A DNA stretch of 37,009 nt from an uncultured Flavobacteriales bacterium (lineage in GTDB: Bacteria; Bacteroidota; Bacteroidia; Flavobacteriales_D; Sanyastnellaceae). Of the stretch, positions 8,201 to 15,489 are shown piece after piece (the stretch's first letter is position 1; the number at the start of each line of letters is the position of its first letter). Position numbers and translations under genes: made by a program. The DNA lies in NCBI GenBank assembly GCA_949373165.1, contig CASICO010000039.1, forward strand, positions 1-37,009, read 5' to 3'. The notes under the pieces are model-generated. The model had not been told where the DNA came from and ran no database searches. It saw only the letters and a list, made by a program, of their open reading frames with translations.

Positions 8201-9377
8201 TATCGATGCATTGGAGGTCGACCCAACGACAGCGACAGCTCTTGCAGCGGTTCAGACCGATGTTGATGCGAATGAGTTGGCCAGCGACAATGCTGAGACA
8301 GCCTTGAGCGGCCGTATCGATGCATTGGAGGTCGACCCAACGACAGCGACAGCTCTTGGAGCGGTTCAGACCGATGTTGATGCGAATGAGTTGGCCAGCG
8401 ACAATGCTGAGACAGCCTTGAGCGGCCGTATCGATGCATTGGAGGTCGACCCAACGACAGCGACAGCTCTTGCAGCGGTTCAGACCGATGTTAATCAGAA
8501 CGAATCTGATGCTGATGCTGCGATTCTTGTCAATACGAACAGCATCGTTGCAAACGACTATTTCGATCAGACGGGAGCGAAGTTGGCAGCCGGTGCCGGT
8601 GAGACTTGGTCTGAATTGGAGACGGCGACGGGCACCTTTACATCGAGTGCTTCTGCTGGCACGCTCACCATTGCGGCGGGCTCCATCACGGATGGTTCTG
8701 GGGCCATTAGCTTCGATGATGAGAACCTTGCCACGTCAGGAACGCTTGAGGCTGGCGCAACAACGTTGAGCAGTACGGTTGACGTTTCTGGTGCAGGTGA
8801 GTTCGACGGCACCTTGGGGGTAGACGGAAACCTCCGTATCGGTGCTTCTGGAGTCTCGAAGTTTAGTGTGGATGCCGCTTCAGGTGCCATCACGACGTCA
8901 GGTGACTTGGTCATGACCAACGGAACCATTGTTGCTGAAGCATTGCAAGTGTCTGGCTCGACAACGTTGAATACGGCTGACGTTTCTACCATGAGTGTCA
9001 GCACGACGTTGACTGTTCCTACACCTTCATTCGGTGCTGCGGCAGCGAACAAGAGCTACGTTGACAACCACGAGAGCACTCAACCACAGGCTTACAGCTA
9101 TCTGAGCGACGAGGCCTATACAGGTTTGGGTGCAGACGTAGACGCCGATGGCGCAACCATTACGGTGACCGGCGCCAACTTGGCCGCAGACACATATAAG
9201 CTCCATTTGGATGGTGCTGATCTTGGCTTGACTGTGACGGTTGTGGATGCCAATACACTGACGTTTGTCTTGACATCCACTGATGTCTCTGGCATGACCT
9301 CTCGCACAGGATTGCTTGCTGCTCAGCTGAGCATCAACGGAATTGCTTCCGGCCTGAACATCTTCGTGAACCTCTGA
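5235..9377 (+). CDS. Large repetitive secreted fibre / adhesin-like protein
   Basis: The product is 1380 residues long. Residues 1-23 form a signal peptide (cleavage near VQAQ). Residues 24-140 match the N-terminal beta domain seen in many Bacteroidota tail-fibre-like surface proteins (IAYQAVARDSDG ... SVASVPVSLFAL). Residues 156-389 are six 39-residue repeats (LQGQIDGNDTDI core). Degenerate copies lie at about 473-550, and residues 630-1085 are twelve 38-residue repeats (ELASDNAETALSGR core). The repeats have hydrophobic residues spaced as in trimeric coiled-coil or tail-fibre stalks. Residues 1086-1270 resemble phage tail-fibre shaft sequence, with an ANKSYVDNH junction, and the last 90 residues look like a beta-sandwich of IPT/TIG type. 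No T9SS C-terminal signal is evident. Start: ATG 5235 opens the signal peptide; ATG 5244 is also possible, and the frame stays open upstream to 5148 without signal-like sequence. A partner gene follows after 37 nt. The role (adhesion, matrix or sheath) is inferred. Confidence 0.8.
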   Translation: MNLMRSLLTAVLLFTTTFVVQAQQNYGIAYQAVARDSDGDALESATLDVRFNLMDSSDAVVWTETHSSITTDAFGLINLTIGSVEGTGALAEVNWSSGGYAFQVEVNSGDGFLVFGTLSVASVPVSLFALSAPEPKADSLAAVVTQEMTDRTNADSGLQGQIDGNDTDIATNVTAIGTNATAISSETTARTTADSGLQGQIDGNDTDIATNVTAIGTNATAISSETTARTTADSGLQGQIDGNDTDIATNVTAIGTNATAISSETTARTTADSGLQGQIDGNDTDIATNVTAIGTNATAISSETTARTTADSGLQGQIDGNDTDIATNVTAIGTNATAISSETTARTTADSGLQGQIDGNDTDIATNVTAIGTNATAISSETTARTTADSDLQDQINDEATARFNNDAFLSGMIGANGTADAALEVRVSSLEGLSSSAALDAVDSLDTAHSSEILSNTTSINNEVSDRTTADTGLQGQIDGNDTDIAANTTSIGTNATAISDESSARTTAVSGLQGQIDGNDTDISANAGAISTNESGVLTNAGAISTETTQRSAADVNLQDQIDNLPSSVPSISAVVEDMLDGTQDGAGLNSDGSYFTNTAANYISTASSLANADDLLDAAANALQLDVDANELASDNAETALSGRIDALEVDPTTATALGAVQTDVDANELASDNAETALSGRIDALEVDPTTATALGAVQTDVDANELASDNAETALSGRIDALEVDPTTATALGAVQTDVDANELASDNAETALSGRIDALEVDPTTATALGAVQTDVDANELASDNAETALSGRITTLEADPTTATALAAVQTDVDANELASDNAETALSGRITTLEADPTTATALGAVQTDVDANELASDNAETALSGRIDALEVDPTTATALGAVQTDVDANELASDNAETALSGRIDALEVDPTTATALGAVQTDVDANELASDNAETALSGRIDALEVDPTTATALGAVQTDVDANELASDNAETALSGRIDALEVDPTTATALAAVQTDVDANELASDNAETALSGRIDALEVDPTTATALGAVQTDVDANELASDNAETALSGRIDALEVDPTTATALAAVQTDVNQNESDADAAILVNTNSIVANDYFDQTGAKLAAGAGETWSELETATGTFTSSASAGTLTIAAGSITDGSGAISFDDENLATSGTLEAGATTLSSTVDVSGAGEFDGTLGVDGNLRIGASGVSKFSVDAASGAITTSGDLVMTNGTIVAEALQVSGSTTLNTADVSTMSVSTTLTVPTPSFGAAAANKSYVDNHESTQPQAYSYLSDEAYTGLGADVDADGATITVTGANLAADTYKLHLDGADLGLTVTVVDANTLTFVLTSTDVSGMTSRTGLLAAQLSINGIASGLNIFVNL
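5700..6401 (+). repeat. Tandem array A, 6 x 117 bp in the fibre gene
   Basis: Six near-identical 117-bp units (39 codons) begin at 5700, 5817, 5934, 6051, 6168 and 6285. Differences are almost all synonymous. Units 1, 3 and 5 have ggcctccag where units 2, 4 and 6 have ggccttcag, so the real period is 234 bp. Units 4-6 also share gacggc where units 1-3 have gatggc. Confidence 0.97.
6651..6884 (+). repeat. Two degenerate copies of the array A unit
   Basis: Two 117-bp segments (6651 and 6768) keep the LQGQIDGNDTDI core of array A but have diverged in the rest (AANTTSIG, SANAGAIS). They look like older copies that escaped homogenisation. Confidence 0.8.
7122..8489 (+). repeat. Tandem array C, 12 x 114 bp in the fibre gene
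   Basis: Twelve 114-bp units (38 codons) run from 7122 to 8489 without interruption. Ten units encode GRIDALEV; units 5 and 6 encode GRITTLEA. Variant sites alternate in pairs: gcgaca/gcaaca in units 1-4, and ggagcg/gcagcg in units 9-12. This implies 228-bp block duplication. Confidence 0.97.
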
Positions 9378-9414
9378 TTTAGGAACCCGAATTCACCCAA
9401 TAGACAGCACAATC

Positions 9415-9819
9415 ATGAAGCGAATCTTATTCCTTGTCATGCTGCTCGCCGGGTGCGGGTTGTTCACCCAAGAGGTTTCCGCTCAGGCGGTCCTCGGGCG
9501 TCACGCCATCACCTCTGGCTTCCATGCTGGAACGGCGGACGGTCTCGACCTTGACGGAACGATCGGCCAATCCATCACAGGAACGGTGAGCATCCCAGAA
9601 CAGTACCTCACGCAGGGTTTCCACCAGCCTGATAACAACACACCTTGTCCTGGAGACGTCAATGGCGATGGCCTGGTCTCCACAACGGACATCTTGGATG
9701 TACTGGGTTACTACGGGTGCCTTTCGGACTGTGGTGATTACGACACGAATGAGGATGGTGTAGTCGGTGCCCCCGACTTGTTGCACATTCTCGGCTACTA
9801 CGGCTCCATTTGCGAATGA
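9415..9819 (+). CDS. Small secreted dockerin-like calcium-binding protein
   Basis: The product has 134 residues. The N-terminus is a signal sequence: cleavage may follow VSAQA, or LLAGC at residues 11-14 may act as a lipobox. Residues 25-71 form a short domain ending in TQGFHQP, a motif common in small Bacteroidota exported proteins of the TQGFQQP type. Residues 77-132 are a type I dockerin-like pair of calcium loops, DVNGDGLVSTTD (81-92) and DTNEDGVVGAPD (110-121), each followed by the same L-GYYG turn. Dockerins bind cohesins in cellulosomes; in Bacteroidota such pairs usually act as structural modules, and no cohesin gene is visible here. The gene starts 37 nt after the fibre gene and precedes a strong terminator, so the two probably share a transcript and may form one surface structure. 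Confidence 0.78.
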   Translation: MKRILFLVMLLAGCGLFTQEVSAQAVLGRHAITSGFHAGTADGLDLDGTIGQSITGTVSIPEQYLTQGFHQPDNNTPCPGDVNGDGLVSTTDILDVLGYYGCLSDCGDYDTNEDGVVGAPDLLHILGYYGSICE

Positions 9820-9867
9820 GCGGCAGAACTTATTTTCCTTAAGAATCTTTGGTTTGGTTCAAGGAAA

Positions 9868-9907
9868 GGAGGGCATTCCCAACGGGGTTTGCCCTCCAAT
9901 TTTTTTG
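9868..9907 (+). terminator. Intrinsic terminator after the fibre/dockerin pair
   Basis: A perfect 8-bp G+C-rich stem (9868-9875 with 9890-9897, 14-nt loop) is followed by AA and seven T residues (9901-9906 plus the preceding T). It lies 48 nt after the dockerin stop and just before the YhhN gene, which should therefore have its own promoter. Confidence 0.85.
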
Positions 9908-9922
9908 GTCAATTTTACCGTC

Positions 9923-10693
9923 ATGAAGTCAGGCCCCTCACTCGAACCTTCGATGCGCGCAGATCATACCCTGGATGCAGCTTTGGTCACAGTGGTTTTG
10001 GCATTTTTCGTAGCCAGTAGATTTGGACTAACGGAAGTTGGAGGCGGTGCAGTTGAATGGGCTCCAGTAGAGTGGAAGGGGGTTCACGATTGTGCCAAGG
10101 GTCTGATTTTGCCCATTCTTGCCTTGCGTTTTGGTTTGGCTCTTTCCGGGCGGTCCGATGACCGTGTGTTGCGCAACCGAGTTTTGGTGGCCATGGCCCT
10201 TTGTTGGGTTGGGGATGTTGCCTTGACCTTTTCCGGGGACTCGGCTTTCATGGTCGGCCTTTTGAGCTTCTTGGTTGGACACGTGATGTTCCTTTCTGCG
10301 TTTCGACACCTTTTGGGTGTAGGGGCCTCTCGTTCGTCCAAACGAACGCAAAGTGTGGTCATGGGACTGCTCTTGGGTGTCCTGACGCCAACTGTATTCC
10401 ACCTTTGGGGATTGGCAGGAGACCTTGGGCTGCCGGTGACGGTTTATGCCGTCGTCATCGCGGCCATGGCCTTTTACAGTTGGGTGTTGGGGGCGGGCCC
10501 AGGCGTGCAGGCCTTGCGCATTGGGGCTCTGTTTTTCATGGCAAGTGACTTGATCTTGGCATTCGGTAGGTTTGGAGAAGGCCCCATCCCGAATGGCCAC
10601 TTCTGGGTCATGTCCACTTATATCGCGGCCCAATGGGCCTTGACCATCGGATTTACTCAAGTGGCCTTGAGCCGAGCAGCCAACCGTCCGTAA
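9923..10693 (+). CDS. YhhN/TMEM86 family membrane protein (putative lysoplasmalogenase)
   Basis: This is an integral membrane protein of 256 residues with about seven or eight hydrophobic segments. Conserved acidic positions of the YhhN/TMEM86 family are present in CWVGDVALTF and FMASDLILA, with VGHVMFL between them. Characterised members cleave the vinyl-ether bond of lysoplasmalogens; whether this bacterial homologue does so is not shown by the sequence. I chose ATG 9923 because the frame upstream overlaps the terminator and the previous gene; ATG 9953 is an alternative. The 3' end overlaps the convergent ctaA gene by 41 nt. Confidence 0.82.
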   Translation: MKSGPSLEPSMRADHTLDAALVTVVLAFFVASRFGLTEVGGGAVEWAPVEWKGVHDCAKGLILPILALRFGLALSGRSDDRVLRNRVLVAMALCWVGDVALTFSGDSAFMVGLLSFLVGHVMFLSAFRHLLGVGASRSSKRTQSVVMGLLLGVLTPTVFHLWGLAGDLGLPVTVYAVVIAAMAFYSWVLGAGPGVQALRIGALFFMASDLILAFGRFGEGPIPNGHFWVMSTYIAAQWALTIGFTQVALSRAANRP

Positions 10694-11693
10694 GGACCAA
10701 ACCTACTGCCAGCAGAAGGTGCAGTGGTTGGGCAGCGGCAGGCATGCCCAGTAGGCCAAAGGCCAATCCTGTGGCGAACTGCGCTGCCAAAAGGACCACG
10801 GCCACCCACTCCCATCGTGTGGGACTGCCTGACCTCAACCCCGGCCACAGCCACGCCAGATGCACGCCGAGTACGGCCCAAAAAGCGGTTCGGTGGCCTG
10901 TCCACCAGGAGGGCAAGCTGTCGAGCCAATCGGCCCTGTTGATTCCCGCATGAGCCAAGTGGTCTACGGCCTCGCGGACTTGCGTTCCGAAGACGAGTTG
11001 CGCCAAGGTGACAAGGACGGCAAGGATCAGCCAGGTGCGCGACACTTTGTGAATGCGCGGAGACGGCGCTCCGGCTGAACGCAGTGTCGCCAACTGGAAC
11101 CCCAGAATGGCGAGTGCACCGATCATGTGCAGGGTGATGGAACCGGGAATCAGGTTTCCGTCCACAACTTTTTTCCCCAACCAGGCAACGAATCCAAGGG
11201 AGATGAGCGCTGCGAACGCGGGCACCAGTGGTCGCCATCGTCCGTGTCGAATGCCCAAAATCAAGGTCAACGCAACCAACATGAGCGCCGGCAGTCCGGC
11301 AAAGGCACCGAGGAGCCGGTTGATGAACTCGACCCAGGTGTGGAAGGGGTTGAAGTGGGCGTAGTCGTGGCGTGTGTAGTGTTGCCACAGGCCGCTGTTT
11401 CGGTCGGCATCAAAGGTGGCTCCCGACAAGTGGTCGGAAGGGGCAGTCCACAGCGAATCGCGCTCCAGAATCATGCGGCCGGCACCGTAGTCTTCGCCAG
11501 GTTGCCAGCGCACTTGAGCTTCGTCGGTGGGAGGGATGGTCAACCCAAAACACTGCGGCCAGTCGGGGCACCCCATTCCAGAGCCTGTCATGCGCACAAT
11601 GCTTCCAGCCAGCACGACCAAAAAAGCAGAAATGAAAGCGACCCTGGATGTTCTCCGGATCCGTCTAAGTTGACGACTTGCTGGTTGCGACAC
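10653..11693 (-). CDS. ctaA: Heme A synthase (COX15/CtaA family)
   Basis: CtaA oxidises the C8 methyl group of heme O to a formyl group, giving heme A for aa3-type cytochrome oxidases. The 346-residue product has eight predicted membrane helices in two similar halves. The first periplasmic loop has the paired cysteines of the family in GMGCPDWPQCFG (Cys42, Cys48), followed by IPPT. Candidate heme-ligand histidines lie in FHTWVEFINR, ITLHMIGAL, GVHLAW and PLHLLLA. It starts with GTG at 11693, only 2 nt after the stop of the HMA lipoprotein gene, so translation is probably coupled. No heme O synthase or oxidase subunit gene lies in the window. The last 41 nt overlap the convergent YhhN gene. 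Confidence 0.93.
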   Translation of the reverse strand: MSQPASRQLRRIRRTSRVAFISAFLVVLAGSIVRMTGSGMGCPDWPQCFGLTIPPTDEAQVRWQPGEDYGAGRMILERDSLWTAPSDHLSGATFDADRNSGLWQHYTRHDYAHFNPFHTWVEFINRLLGAFAGLPALMLVALTLILGIRHGRWRPLVPAFAALISLGFVAWLGKKVVDGNLIPGSITLHMIGALAILGFQLATLRSAGAPSPRIHKVSRTWLILAVLVTLAQLVFGTQVREAVDHLAHAGINRADWLDSLPSWWTGHRTAFWAVLGVHLAWLWPGLRSGSPTRWEWVAVVLLAAQFATGLAFGLLGMPAAAQPLHLLLAVGLVLTDGWLLGSRPLE

Positions 11694-11695
11694 GG

Positions 11696-12100
11696 TTAAC
11701 GGGAGGCTTCAGGTGCGTAATGAACCACTTCAGCTGACTTGACGTCATAGAGGCCATCTCCAATGGCTTCGACCGTAGAAATCAAGGTCTCGGCTTGGAC
11801 CACAGTAGGGTCGAAAACGACGAGAGCTGTGTCGATTTTATTGCGTTCGTTGAATTGGATGTCAGCGCGGGTCACCCCCGGAAGATCATACAGTTCTTTT
11901 CGGACTTTGGACACGCATGCGATTTCGCACATCATGCCAGAAATGGTCAATTGCGCGACGGTTTCTTCAACCACCCCCGTTTTGTGCACGTGTTCTATTT
12001 GAACGTCGCATTGCGCACAACTGGAGAGCAGCACAACGCCCATGCTCAAGCCAAAGAGAAGTTGGCTGGGTTTTCCGAAAGTGTGGGAAAGGATGGACAT
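11696..12100 (-). CDS. HMA-domain (copper-type) lipoprotein
   Basis: The product has 134 residues. An N-terminal hydrophobic segment ends in a lipobox, VLLSSC (Cys28), so the protein is probably anchored in a membrane and faces the periplasm. Residues about 48-125 form a heavy-metal-associated domain. The metal loop is GMMCEIAC (Cys58, Cys62), a C-x3-C spacing instead of the classic C-x2-C, preceded by the usual strand and followed by a VRKEL helix, DLPGV, and a V-FDPTVV strand. This variant spacing occurs in other Bacteroidota HMA proteins. Direct coupling to ctaA suggests a role in copper handling for the terminal oxidase, which is inference. The start is ATG 12100; the 73-nt divergent gap to the EamA gene must hold promoters. 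Confidence 0.78.
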   Translation of the reverse strand: MSILSHTFGKPSQLLFGLSMGVVLLSSCAQCDVQIEHVHKTGVVEETVAQLTISGMMCEIACVSKVRKELYDLPGVTRADIQFNERNKIDTALVVFDPTVVQAETLISTVEAIGDGLYDVKSAEVVHYAPEASR

Positions 12101-12173
12101 GACAAAACGTGGTTGTTCACGAATTTAGCCCTGGGTTGACAACACATTCTTGTGTCGCCTGTTAACAAGCGCG

Positions 12174-13085
12174 ATGACCTCTGAATTAAACCGCCCAACC
12201 TTGGGCCAGCATCTTCTTCTTTTGCTGTTGGCCGCCGTTTGGGGGAGTTCATTCATTCTGATGAAAATCGGACTCTTTGGATGGCGAGGAGGTCCTGGTT
12301 CGGACCCCGTGTTGAATGGGCTTCAATTGGGGTTGCTGAGGATGGCGTTGGCGGGGTTGGTGCTGATGCCGGTTGCTTGGAAGAAGCTTCAGAAATGGGA
12401 CCGGAAAGTGTGGACAGCTTTGGCCGTCAATGGATTCATTGGAAGTTTGATTCCCGCGATGCTGTTCGCGGTGGCTCAAACGGACTTGCCCAGTGCGACT
12501 GCGGGCATGCTCAATGCACTCAGCCCATTGTGGACGTTGATCATCGCGGTTGTGTTTTTTGGAACTTCTGTGCGCAGAGGTCAAGTGGCCGGATTGGTAC
12601 TTGGCTTCATCGGCGCAGTGGGTTTGATGTCCCTCAAGGACGCCTCCGGCGATGTGCATTGGCTTGCTGCGTGCATGTTGGTCTTGGCCACGGGTTGTTA
12701 TGGTTTGAGCATCAATGTGGTTCGAAACCGGCTTGCGGATTTACGGCCCATGGAAATCAGTGCGGTGGCTTTGGCCATGACAGCGGCACCCTCGGCCATT
12801 GGATTTGTCTTGTTTGATGGCGTGAGCGCGATGCAAACCCACCCTGAAGGGGGACACGCTTTTCTTGCAGTTGGGGTTTTGGCGTGCATGGGCACCGCCA
12901 TGGCATTGGTGCTGTTCAATGCCCTGATTCAAAAAACGAACGTTTTGTTTGCCAGTTCGGTGACCTATGTGATCCCGTTGTTTGCCCTGTTGTGGGGCTG
13001 GTTGGATGGCGAGTGGATTGGATGGTCCCACGCCCTGTTTGGCGCAGTGGTTTTGAGCGGTGTTCGGCTTGTGGCCAAGGGTTGA
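12174..13085 (+). CDS. EamA/DMT family transporter
   Basis: This inner-membrane protein of 303 residues belongs to the drug/metabolite transporter (EamA) superfamily. It has about ten hydrophobic helices in two repeats. The first opens with AAVWGSSFILMKIG and contains SATAGMLNALSPLWTLIIAV, the usual helix 3-4 signature; the second repeat has GTAMALVLFNALIQ and FASSVTYVIPLFALLWG, its counterpart. Family members export amino acids, metabolites or toxic compounds, and the substrate cannot be told from sequence. I chose ATG 12174; a TTG 24 nt upstream extends the frame without family-like residues. The gene is convergent with the TPR gene, with two bases between the stops. Confidence 0.88.
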   Translation: MTSELNRPTLGQHLLLLLLAAVWGSSFILMKIGLFGWRGGPGSDPVLNGLQLGLLRMALAGLVLMPVAWKKLQKWDRKVWTALAVNGFIGSLIPAMLFAVAQTDLPSATAGMLNALSPLWTLIIAVVFFGTSVRRGQVAGLVLGFIGAVGLMSLKDASGDVHWLAACMLVLATGCYGLSINVVRNRLADLRPMEISAVALAMTAAPSAIGFVLFDGVSAMQTHPEGGHAFLAVGVLACMGTAMALVLFNALIQKTNVLFASSVTYVIPLFALLWGWLDGEWIGWSHALFGAVVLSGVRLVAKG

Positions 13086-13087
13086 CG

Positions 13088-14914
13088 CTACTCCAGGACG
13101 TCTCCTCTCAGGGTTCGGAAACGTTTTCGGGCCTCTACCACGTATAGACTTCCCGGGAATTCTGTCAAGAGCTGTTCATACAGCGACTGTGCAGTTTGGG
13201 AATCGTTGAGCTGATTGTCGTGCAAGGAGGCCATGCCGAACAAGGCGTCGTCGGCAAGGATGTCCATGGCATACAGGTCTAAAATCTCTTCGAAGTGGAC
13301 CAAGGCATTTGTAAACTCGCCACGTTCAATGGCGATTTCTGCGCGAATCAATAGGATCTCGTCCTCTAAGGTGTGACCGGGGAAAGTGAACACGAGTGAA
13401 TCTAGTGTGGCCAAAGCGGCTGTTCGTTGGTTTCGATAGCGGAGCAGGTCGGCACGGGCAAACATTTCCATGGGTGCCGTGAGTGTGTCCAGGTTGAAGT
13501 TGTCCGTGATCAGCAAACTCAAGTCTATGGCGTCGTTGGATATGAGCTTGGATGTGCTCGCTTTCAGAATGTCCAGTTGTGCCTGTGCCCAATTGAAATC
13601 GCCCGTGTAGTAGCTGACCCGGGCATTTCGAAATTTGGCTTGTTGCCCGAGGAGTCCTTCTTTGTGATCGAGGTCGACTTGGCTAAACAGCAAGGAGGCG
13701 CTCCAAACGTCGTCTTGAAAAACCAAAATATCGCCCAAGTCCAATTTGAATTCGCTTCGCTGTTCTTGTCCGAGTCCTGGCATATTGACTGCGCGGTCTA
13801 GGATGTTTTCAGCAACGCTGGCCTCGTTGAGGTGGAAGGCCAAAAGGCTGGCCCAGTCGGACATGAGCCCCGCTGTTTCTGGGGTTTCTCCCAGATCGAG
13901 GAGGGCGGTTCTGTATTGGTTAGACAAGTCCATTGCTGCCGCAGTGTCCAAGGGGTAGGCTTGGGTGACTTGTGTTGTCCGAACGCCGAGCATGGCTTGC
14001 CTGGCCGCGGCATAACGCGGGGCGTTTGGCCCCTTTGATGAGACCAAAGCATAGCAATCGTAGGCCGTTTCTAAGTCCTTGTTTTTGGCGGCAACTTCTG
14101 CCAGCTCCATGAGCCGTCGTCCCCCTTCATTTTTCCGTTCATCCAAAGCCCTAACGTGGGGCATGGCGCTCATAAAATCACGCTGTTGATTGAAGACCCA
14201 CACCAAAAGTTCCAGAAATACCGTGTCCTCTGGGTACAGCTGTGAGGCTTTCAGCACCTTGCGCCGGACCATGTCTGCTTGACGGGCGTCGGTTGAAACA
14301 CGAAGGTTGCGATTGAAGCTGTTTTGGACGGTTCTCAGGTAATTGGCACGGCCGTGCAGCAGGGCCATAAAGCTGTCCACCATGCCTTCATAGTCTCCTC
14401 GAAGTCCCTTGAGGTTGGCAAGTTCGTAATGGTAACCATACCCGTCGGACCCGATGGTCATGGCCTTTTCATATGTGGCCAAAGCCAGATCGAGTTGGTC
14501 CAATTTCACAAAGGCATCCGCGAGGCGCTTGGCGGGTCCGCGTCCTGTGGCGAGCGCAGCCAGAGCATTTTGGAAGGCTTCGCGGGCTTCTTCTTCCCTT
14601 CCAATTCGCAAGTACAAGGATCCCAAGTCCACTTGGGCCATGGTCTTGTCTCGCCGTTTTTTTAATCGGGCTTTGACGAGCTTTTCGGCGGCATCAAAAT
14701 CTTCAAGTTCCAGCAACGTGTTCAAGAACATGTCGTAGGTAGAGGGGTCTTTTTTGTAGAGGTTGTCCAGGTAGAGTCTGGCTTGCTCAAAGGCACCGCT
14801 GTTGTAATAGTAGGTGGCGAGTTCCAGGTCGCTTTGGCCGCTCGCTTGGATTGGGTTGAACGCACAAAGGGCCAACATCATAACGCCCGCAGCAAAGGTG
14901 AAAGGGGCCTTCAT
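13088..14914 (-). CDS. Secreted tetratricopeptide-repeat protein
   Basis: The product has 608 residues, with a signal peptide (hydrophobic core, cleavage near QASGQ). The remainder is mostly helical TPR pairs: YYNSGAFEQARLYLDNL near residue 35, LYLRIGREEEAREAFQNAL near 100, LDLALATYEKAM near 140, and a C-terminal block with IERGEFTNALVHFEEIL, DDALFGMASLHD and SQTAQSLYEQLLTEFPGS, which resembles YbgF/BamD-type TPRs. It is likely a periplasmic or outer-membrane-associated scaffold; no enzymatic motif is seen. Its ATG overlaps the stop of the upstream lipoprotein gene by 4 nt, placing it third in the serS-lipoprotein-TPR operon. It ends two bases from the convergent EamA gene. Confidence 0.85.
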   Translation of the reverse strand: MKAPFTFAAGVMMLALCAFNPIQASGQSDLELATYYYNSGAFEQARLYLDNLYKKDPSTYDMFLNTLLELEDFDAAEKLVKARLKKRRDKTMAQVDLGSLYLRIGREEEAREAFQNALAALATGRGPAKRLADAFVKLDQLDLALATYEKAMTIGSDGYGYHYELANLKGLRGDYEGMVDSFMALLHGRANYLRTVQNSFNRNLRVSTDARQADMVRRKVLKASQLYPEDTVFLELLVWVFNQQRDFMSAMPHVRALDERKNEGGRRLMELAEVAAKNKDLETAYDCYALVSSKGPNAPRYAAARQAMLGVRTTQVTQAYPLDTAAAMDLSNQYRTALLDLGETPETAGLMSDWASLLAFHLNEASVAENILDRAVNMPGLGQEQRSEFKLDLGDILVFQDDVWSASLLFSQVDLDHKEGLLGQQAKFRNARVSYYTGDFNWAQAQLDILKASTSKLISNDAIDLSLLITDNFNLDTLTAPMEMFARADLLRYRNQRTAALATLDSLVFTFPGHTLEDEILLIRAEIAIERGEFTNALVHFEEILDLYAMDILADDALFGMASLHDNQLNDSQTAQSLYEQLLTEFPGSLYVVEARKRFRTLRGDVLE

Positions 14915-15489
14915 GGGGTTGGACTTTGGGGGATAGACGACAAGGCTTTGGAGGCGGAATCTGCCCGAGAGATGACGCCTTCTAAATCAGTGAGCCCGCG
15001 TCTCAGAAAGTCCAAGGCAATGTCTATCTCTTCTAGGAGATGCTCCGAAATTCGCATTTCATCTGCAGATGCGAGGTCGAAGTAGTTCTGGTCCATGGGT
15101 GCCCCCAGGGCATCTACGTTCGCTCCGTCTACAATGGCCTCAATCAAGTGTCCGATTTGCCGTCTTGTCCGGTCGATTTCTTGGGCTATTCGGCGTTGAC
15201 GGCCCGGTTGTTTTTGGAGCAACCTGCGCCGCTGGTCTAGCAAGGAAAAGGGCCGTCCCTGTTCGAGGTTGACAATCAAGCCTTGCATTCTTGTCTCCAC
15301 GGCTGCCAGGGCACTGTCTGTGCGGGTGTGGGCTGCGACTGCCGCTTCATGAGGAGCGGCGTTGAATATGGCTGCGGCACTGTCGATGACCGACAACCTC
15401 GCTTGTAACGCGGTCAGGTGATCAGATCCGGGTCGCGGTCCACATGCGCTCAACAGCAACAGGCCAATGGTCAGCAGGCGCCAATTCAT
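14911..15489 (-). CDS. Coiled-coil lipoprotein of unknown function
   Basis: I do not recognise a named family. The 192-residue product begins with a lipoprotein signal (LLLLSAC, Cys16). The mature part is almost entirely helical and charged, with heptad-like spacing (LTALQARLSVIDSAAAIF, LEQGRPFSLLDQRRRLL, IAQEIDRTRRQIGHLIEAIVDG), consistent with a coiled coil. There are no catalytic motifs. Both ends overlap neighbours by 4 nt (serS upstream, TPR gene downstream), so it is translated with them. Pairing with a secreted TPR protein suggests an envelope complex, but that is inference. Confidence 0.75.
   Translation of the reverse strand: MNWRLLTIGLLLLSACGPRPGSDHLTALQARLSVIDSAAAIFNAAPHEAAVAAHTRTDSALAAVETRMQGLIVNLEQGRPFSLLDQRRRLLQKQPGRQRRIAQEIDRTRRQIGHLIEAIVDGANVDALGAPMDQNYFDLASADEMRISEHLLEEIDIALDFLRRGLTDLEGVISRADSASKALSSIPQSPTP

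Noticed and set aside
7122..8489. CRISPR-like periodic repeats
   Set aside because: The units are contiguous 114-bp copies with no variable spacers and are fully in frame in a coding gene.
8490..9377. Prophage remnant suggested by tail-fibre-like sequence
   Set aside because: No other phage gene, integrase or attachment site is present; the gene has a Sec signal peptide and an N-terminal domain typical of Bacteroidota surface proteins.
12142..12155. Palindrome ACACA-TTCT-TGTGT between the HMA and EamA genes as an operator
   Set aside because: Five-base arms are expected by chance in this much sequence, and no second copy is present.
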